Positions 14,301 to 17,391 of a stretch of DNA of 17,391 nucleotides are shown in pieces. Position 1 is the stretch's first letter, and each line of letters begins with the position of its first letter. This stretch comes from CAZUGO01 sp964619935 (GTDB lineage: Bacteria; Planctomycetota; Phycisphaerae; UBA1845; CAIVHJ01): positions 1-17,391 of the forward strand of contig CAZUGO010000024.1 in the NCBI GenBank assembly GCA_964619935.1, given 5' to 3'. The notes under the pieces were generated by a model. It worked only from the letters and a program-made list of their open reading frames with translations, was not told the origin of the DNA and made no database searches. The position numbers and the translations under genes were made by a program.

Positions 14301-15911
14301 CGGTCCGCCATCGGGGAATTCACCGATGTCACCGTCGGAAGTGATGTCGATGGTGGTCACGGCGCCGTGGGCCAGGTCGGCTTCGTAAGCGATGGCAAAG
14401 ACGTCGCCCGCCACGGGCAGCATGACCGGCTCTTTTCCCGAGGCCAGGTCGTACTCCATGCGCTCGAGCACGCCGTTGATGGTCCCGCCGGCGGTGATGT
14501 CAATGGTGACCAGCCAGCCGTCGTCGTCGGGCCCGCGGTAGGAGATGGCATAGACGTCACCGGACACCGGTAGGATGCTCGAGGACTTTGCCTGGGCGGT
14601 ATCGTATTCCAGGGAGCTTACCACCCCGGCAATCGAACCGTTGGTGTTGATGTCCACGGTCTTCAGCCAGCCGTCATCGTCGACGCCGCTGTAGCTGACG
14701 GCATAGATATCGCCGGCCACGGCGTGGATTTCCGGAAACTTGCCCTGGGTGGTGTCGAATTCCAGCGAGCCGACGGCGCCGGTGATGCTTCCGTCGGTGT
14801 TGATGTCCACGGTCACCAGCCAGCCGTCATCGCCCGGCCCCTGGTGCACGATGGCGTAGATGTCGCCGGACACCGGCACGATTTCCGGCTCCTTGCCCTG
14901 GGTGGTGTCGAACTCCAGCGAGCCGACGGCACCGGCGATGCTCCCGTCGCTGTTGATGTCCACGGTCACCAGCCAGCCGTCATCACCGCCCCCCTGGTAG
15001 ACGATGGCAAAGATATCACCCGAGACGTGGGTGATCGCCGGCACCTTGCCCGTGTCCGTGTCGAACTCCAGACTCCCGACGATCCCGTTGATCGTTCCAT
15101 CGGTGCTGATATCTACGGTTTTCAGCCAGCCGTCATCGCCATCGCCCTGGTAGGCGATCGCGTAGATATCACCCGAGACCTGGATGATCCTCGGAGCCTT
15201 GCCCTGGGCCGTGTCGAACTCCAGGGCGTCGATCGCGGCGTTTTCGATGGCGCCGGCGGCGTTGATGTCGACGGTCACCAGCCAGCCGTCGTCACCGTCA
15301 CCCTGGTAGGCGAGGGCATAGACATCGCCCGAGACGTGAACCATGCTGGGGAACTTGCCCTGGGTGGTGTCGAATTCCAGCACGTCGCCGGAGGCATCCT
15401 CCAGATGCCAGGCACCGTGGAAGCTGTTGCTCCAGGTCCCGGTCTGGCTCCATTGGTCGGCGACGCCGGCATTGCCGTAATACATGTAGATGATCGTGTC
15501 GGTGGCGGCGGCCAGCGACGGAATCTCCACCCAGACCGTCAATGCCCCGCTGGACGGGCTGTAGCGCCCGATGTGGTGATCGAGTTTCGTGGTGCCGTCG
15601 GACGCGGTAAACACGATGTCCCCGCCGTCGGACTGGGCGACGTTGCCGCCGCTGCCGGTGTCCTTCCATTGAACGTCGGTGGCGCTGATCAGCATCGGAA
15701 AGTTGGTCAGGTTCGTACCACTGACGGTGGACACCTTGCTGCTGGCAATGGTGATGGTTTTGCGGTAGCCCCAGTCGGCGTCGTACCAGCTCTGGGCTTG
15801 GGCGACCCGCGGTAGGACCACGCTGCACACCAGCAGCGCGGGCACGAGCCGGCACACCACGGTCTGAGGCTGGCGGTCGCGACGGGCCTGTCTGTTGGGG
15901 CGGTTCATCAT
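8388..15911 (-). CDS. Giant secreted modular protein (DUF2341, propeller, LamG, beta-helix, dockerin, CSLREA)
   Basis: Predicted 2507 residues, exported and probably cell-surface or extracellular. Order: basic N-terminus and signal peptide (about 1-40, ending VAQAQ); DUF2341 (about 43-155, WGYRKTITI); seven 51-residue repeats (178-530); LamG (GLNLDGTDDWLRVP to DGMLDELRLADAPRSADW, about 557-741); parallel beta-helix (about 783-1200); a beta-rich region (about 1313-1460); a dockerin-like pair of calcium loops (DVDGDRDVDAAD at 1464-1475 and DIDGDGTVEGG at 1493-1503). Then come three modules (1519-1776, 1777-2235, 2236-2507), each with a CSLREA-type start, an ATIDVD-LP strand, beta-helix turns (SNTIGG, NYIGTD) and a closing domain ending VAVQTxxxGxSSE. 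Only the second keeps CSLRDAL with paired Cys. No LPXTG, PEP-CTERM or other sorting tail is visible. Acidic, Asp/Gly/Asn-rich composition fits a calcium-loaded exoprotein. No SD precedes the paired ATG. A role in polysaccharide binding or adhesion is inferred. Confidence 0.93.
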   Translation of the reverse strand: MMNRPNRQARRDRQPQTVVCRLVPALLVCSVVLPRVAQAQSWYDADWGYRKTITIASSKVSTVSGTNLTNFPMLISATDVQWKDTGSGGNVAQSDGGDIVFTASDGTTKLDHHIGRYSPSSGALTVWVEIPSLAAATDTIIYMYYGNAGVADQWSQTGTWSNSFHGAWHLEDASGDVLEFDTTQGKFPSMVHVSGDVYALAYQGDGDDGWLVTVDINAAGAIENAAIDALEFDTAQGKAPRIIQVSGDIYAIAYQGDGDDGWLKTVDISTDGTINGIVGSLEFDTDTGKVPAITHVSGDIFAIVYQGGGDDGWLVTVDINSDGSIAGAVGSLEFDTTQGKEPEIVPVSGDIYAIVHQGPGDDGWLVTVDINTDGSITGAVGSLEFDTTQGKFPEIHAVAGDIYAVSYSGVDDDGWLKTVDINTNGSIAGVVSSLEYDTAQAKSSSILPVSGDVYAISYRGPDDDGWLVTIDITAGGTINGVLERMEYDLASGKEPVMLPVAGDVFAIAYEADLAHGAVTTIDITSDGDIGEFPDGGPENNDARGLGGSSTTGRVVNGLNLDGTDDWLRVPPDASLDIASNLTLSGWFKLDTTFNSASATSLLIAEKYGDADHNMHIALVGTDYTKSEPSDGSLVFKIEDGAGGMAYRYVWTTQTSWTAGQWYHFVATTDSSNAANNKVYINGANATNSSVGGGGSNALDLNYSAELRFGGRDADTDVAGARFFDGMLDELRLADAPRSADWVVTEYNNQSAPGTFYAVSVESAGLSVGPAAAGACKGSNCDYNTIQSAINVAGDGDIITLYLNDDTQYAPAHTDNNCYNEHITINVPNLTLQGDSTTPVSATCIGPSTGGDIVTITASGVTLRNLEISGKRNDGTGGENAKGAGGRSSGYGVYISGDDVDDVVLDNVTISFTRLDNIRWDGDQNDSDDGNVTIRNCYLHHSDLPGYNIRIIGGSASGAAHLVENNLITTGQGVFSDAAYVTARMNIIGGWPYWGHIASDAVWPETHDYNAQSANFGGGWRYFSRAPAGIYIQNGGAGTEIEITHNIVFGTRVGIRVQTSGTLANNTVVNPYNTGGTTADAMTAATVRDGTVGILLVSGFSGTVENNIVVVTEDNRATGQPGQLATPRYTTGITGYGIAFSGGSGTLGGGAAVNNNNVWGFVDTDGSTPTPWGSGLESCGENVAAQCSSNVSRDPLFAADTSDESNGGVGPCDADAADTRCYELYPDNYFLKSNRANGSCHADILANTAGYVGFVDLSGEPELAGLGACVVAADSGAPSSLIDLGNGTVSDEPGNDGGFPNLGAFGNTGRASQAPSLRLVGIDVGEGGVRNNSTSYSSPGIVQARDGGITEVNLYFNRAPSLNGLSSFEFRNLCDSAALGTAPTLDTSAASLPPFKVTLSWPAGTYERQGIRIHVLADHVANKVVDYQGEALDGEISDISNGTLPSGNGTAGGDAEFAVYALLGDVDGDRDVDAADRAAVAARDGSTTAGLPADIDGDGTVEGGAGEDDYLAVDAVMAEHWVNSTADTLSATTLRQALTDVADGETITFDVGTFDACQQAVIDVDGSALPTLDDDNVTIDATTLGVTLRDTDNDLANGADGLTISGDGNSVYGLTISNFDAGASSDGITITGASNTIGGTAAGQANTITANGAAGIYAGGATADGNSWLRNLIHGNSGGSVELAGDGANDDRTPPVISRAVPVQVRGTAVANATIEVFGNNDGNSNCEVYLGSTTADGSGDWTLGGLSLTTGEYAVAIQTDGDGDSSETSTPRKVAYYINTLADENDGSCTNGDCSLRDALTLLGNNDEVYFDPTVFPPATPATIDVDSSPLPTLNDSGVLIDASDSGVILRDTDSDLGGSESGLVISGSSNIVRGLQVLDFDDDNNSIGIYITGASNTIGGTYNGAAANGLGQGCVVSSNGRGIMISGAPATGNIVKGCLIGTTLSGTAAYGNVNEGILIESNAHNNVIGGPAAGEGNLISGNSKQGIKVDTANGTAMYGNYIGTDITGATALANLEEGILLDKTDSTVVGGDRDDGYGNLISASLKDGIKLKDGASDSNVFKGNYIGTDITGTADLGNGRTGLRIENSRSSIIGSTTAGEENLMAYNADRGIHGKGASADFNTWRANILHSNAASNIRIEGGANENLIGPLVNSASTTQVVGSGAQAGATVDVFSNPDADSDCAIYLGAAIADGGGNWSLSGLSLTIGHGVVAVQTLVNGNSSQLGAPGVVESMVVDTTSDVVDGTTTSKAALEAAPGADGKISLREALLAAADGDAITFSIAVFPPGSPATIDVDGSALPVLDVDNVILSGAGAGVIIEDSDSDLGINDHGLDVTGDNNVVKGLIIQNFSGSNADCVHVSGSSNTIGGGGDGDPNIITGCGDAGIEVTGTNADYNSLRQNLIYSNGDIAIDLNSNGNNNLGSPTIDTVMTTQVDGSGAAAGAKIDLFSNSDGDSDCLAYVDTVEADGSGNWSIIELTLTTGQYIVAVQTDANGDSSEVSAAVIVP
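14322..15380 (-). repeat. Seven tandem coding repeats of about 153 bp
   Basis: Within the giant gene, residues 178-530 consist of seven units starting at residues 178, 230, 281, 332, 383, 434 and 485 (one 52-residue step, then 51 each). Each unit runs L-E-F-D-T-x-Q-G-K-x-P, then VSGDIYAIAYQG, then DDGWLVTVDI and a Gly-Ser-Ile turn. The last unit is the most diverged. Seven units of this size and strand pattern suggest a seven-bladed beta-propeller. The close similarity implies recent amplification or gene conversion. Confidence 0.9.
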
Positions 15912-16117
15912 GGTGTGGAGACCATTCCAGGCTCAGCAACCTCGCGGACCTGCTGGATGGCCACGACCTGCCGCCGGCAGGTGTGTGCAAGACACGTGAG
16001 CAATGCTGGGCGTCCTGGTTGTGCGCAGGTCTTCCGCCGGCACCGAGCCGGCTGCGCCTGCTGATTCATCGCAAAGCATACAATTCAACATCAGGGACCG
16101 CGGACCGCTTTCCACCA

Positions 16118-16161
16118 CCCCAGGTCCGATCGACGGACCGTCACGGTTATCCGACCTGGGG
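16118..16161. promoter_or_regulatory. Mutually exclusive inverted repeats, possible leader switch
   Basis: Ccccaggtc (16118-16126) pairs perfectly with gacctgggg (16153-16161). The same left arm also contains ggtccg (16123-16128), which pairs with cggacc (16134-16139) around loop atcga. The two stems cannot form together. A third small palindrome, accgtcacggt, lies at 16137-16147. Competing stems are the layout of attenuators and riboswitch-like leaders, but no ligand motif, leader peptide or T-run is visible. Confidence 0.4.
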
Positions 16162-16225
16162 CGGCGTGCTGCACCGCGGGGATTCACGGCGTGTCCGTCA
16201 ACGACGTCGCGATCTTGCAGCAGCG

Positions 16226-16271
16226 GATCAGGAAGCATCCAGGCAGGAGATCAGGAAGCATGCAGGCAGGA
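16226..16271 (+). repeat. 23-bp tandem duplication
   Basis: Two adjacent copies of a 23-base unit beginning gatcaggaagcat (16226-16248 and 16249-16271) differ at one position (C/G). It is non-coding as far as I can tell. Confidence 0.85.
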
Positions 16272-16420
16272 AATCTCGCGTTCCATTGGCACGTCCAGGG
16301 GTACGACTCCGTCCGATCTGATGCCGGACTGCGGCGGTGTGACGGCTTCCGTTATCGGGCGGGCTGCCGGGCATGACACGGCGGAACCCTCGTGGTGACC
16401 CTGGTGCGGTGCGCACGCGC

Positions 16421-16450
16421 TTGACTCCGTCCGGCGGCGCTCCCTAGCAT
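16421..16450 (+). promoter_or_regulatory. Sigma70-like promoter for the small beta-rich protein
   Basis: TTGACT (16421-16426) and TAGCAT (16445-16450) are separated by 18 bases. The predicted transcription start near 16457 leaves a leader of about 90 bases before the ATG at 16546. Confidence 0.5.
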
Positions 16451-16545
16451 TGCATGAGTCCTGGGGGACTCGAGGACCGGCTCGGCGATCCGCCGACCGC
16501 TCGACGCGGGCACATCGATCCATTAATCCGGGAGGGCAGCGCCCC

Positions 16546-16941
16546 ATGATTCTGCACAACGGCCATCACGCCACCGCCGAGCCCGGGGTGCAGCCGGTCG
16601 AGTGGTGCCGTGGCGACGACATTCGCAGCTACCACGCGGAAACCAGCTTCACCCAGCCCGATGCCATCTTGGTGTCCTTGGTCGAAGGCCGCCGCGGCAT
16701 GGTCATTACCGACGTGATCCTGACCAGTACCGGCACCGTGCGGTTGGCCCTGCGGGTACTCACCGAGGGCCGCCGGGAGTGCGACATTGCCACCTGGCAG
16801 ATCGGCGACCGCAGCCAGCCGACGGTTTGCCACCACTTCGTCTCCGGGATCCCGGTGGCCGCCGGAAGTGCCATCCTGGCCTTCGTCTCCAGCAGCGCCG
16901 GCCACGCCACGTCCATCATGGTATCCGGCTACTTGTTCTAG
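16546..16941 (+). CDS. Small beta-rich protein of unknown function
   Basis: Predicted 131 residues. The start at 16546 is supported by ggaggg 9 bases upstream; an earlier ATG at 16450 overlaps the promoter -10 and adds an Arg/Ser-rich stretch, so I reject it. There is no signal peptide or membrane helix. From about residue 40 the sequence alternates short hydrophobic strands and turns (DAILVSLVEG, GMVITDVILTS, TVRLALRVL, CDIATWQI, AILAFVSSS, SIMVSGYLF), as in a small jelly-roll or Ig-like sandwich. Three Cys are present (about residues 22, 84 and 97). I do not recognise the family. It is probably monocistronic, with a hairpin right after the stop. Confidence 0.75.
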   Translation: MILHNGHHATAEPGVQPVEWCRGDDIRSYHAETSFTQPDAILVSLVEGRRGMVITDVILTSTGTVRLALRVLTEGRRECDIATWQIGDRSQPTVCHHFVSGIPVAAGSAILAFVSSSAGHATSIMVSGYLF

Positions 16942-16977
16942 CCCCGGCCCCGGCCCGCAGGTCGCCGGGCACCGGGG
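16942..16977 (+). terminator. GC hairpin directly after the small beta-rich gene
   Basis: Nested stems ccccgg/ccgggg (16942-16947 with 16972-16977) and cccggc/gccggg (16949-16954 with 16964-16969) start at the base after the stop. No T-run follows, as with most hairpins on the plus strand here. Confidence 0.4.
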
Positions 16978-17170
16978 ATTCGCCCCGCGGGTCGGACGAC
17001 GTCGCGGCCTCGGCGCCGCACCTCGGCTCGGCAAGCCTGTCATGCAGCTTCGCAACCATGATGGCATCATACCAAGGCGATCGCGGGATTTCAGCAGCGA
17101 AAGATTTCACGCCTCGCTCACGTGCTCCGAGCCCTTTGAAGGTGCAGGCTCACCCTTCCGCTCAAACGGC
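16978..17170. other. Non-coding gap next to the group II intron
   Basis: No supported gene. On the minus strand this is the 3' exon side of the intron, so it holds the downstream half of the insertion target. A small palindrome atgatggcatcat lies near 17058-17070. Confidence 0.35.
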
Positions 17171-17391
17171 GTGGCCGGGTGGCCCGGGGCGTTTACCACC
17201 CCGGGCTCCCACAGATCCGGACGTGCGCGACTAGCGCATCCGGCTCCTCGAATCATGGTTTCGCTTCGCACCAAGTGGAGTGGACGACAACCGGTTTGGG
17301 GAGGGGATGATCCTCCATCAGCCGGACGAAGCGTGCCCAGTTCAGGGGTCGCTTCGAGCGACGTGCCAACCACATCCGCCAGATCCGCTTG
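17171..17391 (-). mobile_element. Group II intron, 3' end only
   Basis: A self-splicing retroelement runs off the right edge. Seen on the minus strand in order: the end of its reverse transcriptase/maturase, domain V (17246-17214: gagccggatgcg...cgtccggatc, 33 bases, starting 6 bases after the stop), then a domain VI-like stem (gcccgggg/ccccgggc, 17199-17206 with 17182-17189). An unpaired A at 17180 is the likely branch point. The intron should end about 8 bases later, near 17171-17173, with a typical AC. The boundary is approximate, and the 5' part is outside the window. Confidence 0.8.
17253..17391 (-). CDS. Group II intron reverse transcriptase/maturase, C-terminal 45 codons
   Basis: The frame is open from the window edge (first full codon at 17390) to TGA at 17253-17255 and has no start here. 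It reads KRIWRMWLARRSKRPLNWA, then RFVRLMEDHPLPKPVVVHS. This matches the usual C-terminus of bacterial intron-encoded proteins, with a basic WLxRRSxR block, a W-x-R-F/M helix and PLPxPxxVHS. The full protein would carry reverse transcriptase and maturase domains for splicing and retrohoming; those lie beyond the edge. The stop-to-domain V distance of only 6 bases is typical of the compact arrangement in some intron classes. Whether the element is intact cannot be judged. Confidence 0.85.
   Translation of the reverse strand, partial: KRIWRMWLARRSKRPLNWARFVRLMEDHPLPKPVVVHSTWCEAKP

Larger units (their letters stand above)
15912..16420. other. Hairpin-rich non-coding region upstream of the giant gene
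   Basis: About 500 bases carry no gene I can support on either strand; the open frames have erratic composition and no recognisable start context. It holds several inverted repeats: 15966-15982 (7-bp stem acctgcc/ggcaggt, loop gcc), 16036-16052 (gccggc/gccggc, loop accga, with a possible outer gcgca/tgcgc pairing), and a set at 16118-16161 listed separately. On the minus strand TATGCT (16080-16075) is a possible -10 for the giant gene, without a good -35. This region must contain that gene's promoter and leader. Confidence 0.5.

Noticed and set aside
15933..16398. Open frames of 100-131 codons on both strands upstream of the giant gene
   Set aside because: No start signals, no recognisable motif, erratic composition, and they overlap dense inverted repeats.
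17107..17373. 88-codon minus-strand frame
   Set aside because: It is out of frame with the maturase tail and covers domains V and VI of the intron RNA, so it is an RNA-derived artefact.
1..17391. Genome-wide reassignment of TGA to explain the in-frame TGA
   Set aside because: The glycosyltransferase, the giant protein, the response regulator and the maturase all end at TGA at the expected family length.

Overview
The window is high-GC bacterial DNA that reads best as a planctomycete, probably of the Phycisphaerae type. This is an inference from gene content: a secreted DUF1573 protein, a giant DUF2341/LamG/dockerin/CSLREA surface protein, the futalosine menaquinone enzyme MqnE, and a small coiled-coil protein of planctomycete flavour. 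No taxonomic marker gene is present. Several genes end in TGA, so TGA is an ordinary stop in this genome.

Layout. Positions 1-1382 (+) hold the end of a GT-C membrane glycosyltransferase. An AT-rich element of about 120 bp follows (1468-1588) with 23-bp inverted ends and an internal 22-bp periodicity. Positions 1828-3129 (-) hold an exported DUF1573 protein whose frame is crossed by one TGA. That TGA lies where the family carries its first conserved Cys and is followed at the right distance by a SECIS-like hairpin, so I call a candidate selenoprotein. Positions 3493-4716 (-) are mqnE, with a promoter -10 box almost on its start codon. Positions 4952-5218 (-) encode a coiled-coil protein. Positions 5694-6329 (+) encode a zinc-ribbon/DUF4190-like membrane protein and 6572-7453 (+) a metallo-beta-lactamase-fold hydrolase. 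A tRNA-Cys(GCA) with its own promoter is at 7615-7688 (+).

Positions 15911-7903 (-) form a two-gene unit: a 2507-residue secreted modular protein and, just after it, a single-domain response regulator. The giant protein has a signal peptide, DUF2341, seven 51-residue repeats that look like a beta-propeller inserted inside a LamG domain, a parallel beta-helix, an internal dockerin-like pair of calcium loops, and three CSLREA/beta-helix/Ig-like modules. Upstream of it lies a hairpin-rich non-coding stretch of about 630 bases. A small beta-rich protein of unknown function (16546-16941, +) with a good promoter follows. The right edge (17171-17391, -) holds the 3' end of a group II intron: the last codons of its reverse transcriptase/maturase, then domains V and VI.

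The genes look like mostly independent transcription units, each with its own hairpin or promoter. The only operon I would argue for is the giant surface protein with the response regulator. The strongest novel lead is the DUF1573 candidate selenoprotein. Next come the nested propeller in the giant protein, the 22-bp periodic AT-rich element and the mutually exclusive hairpins near 16118-16161.
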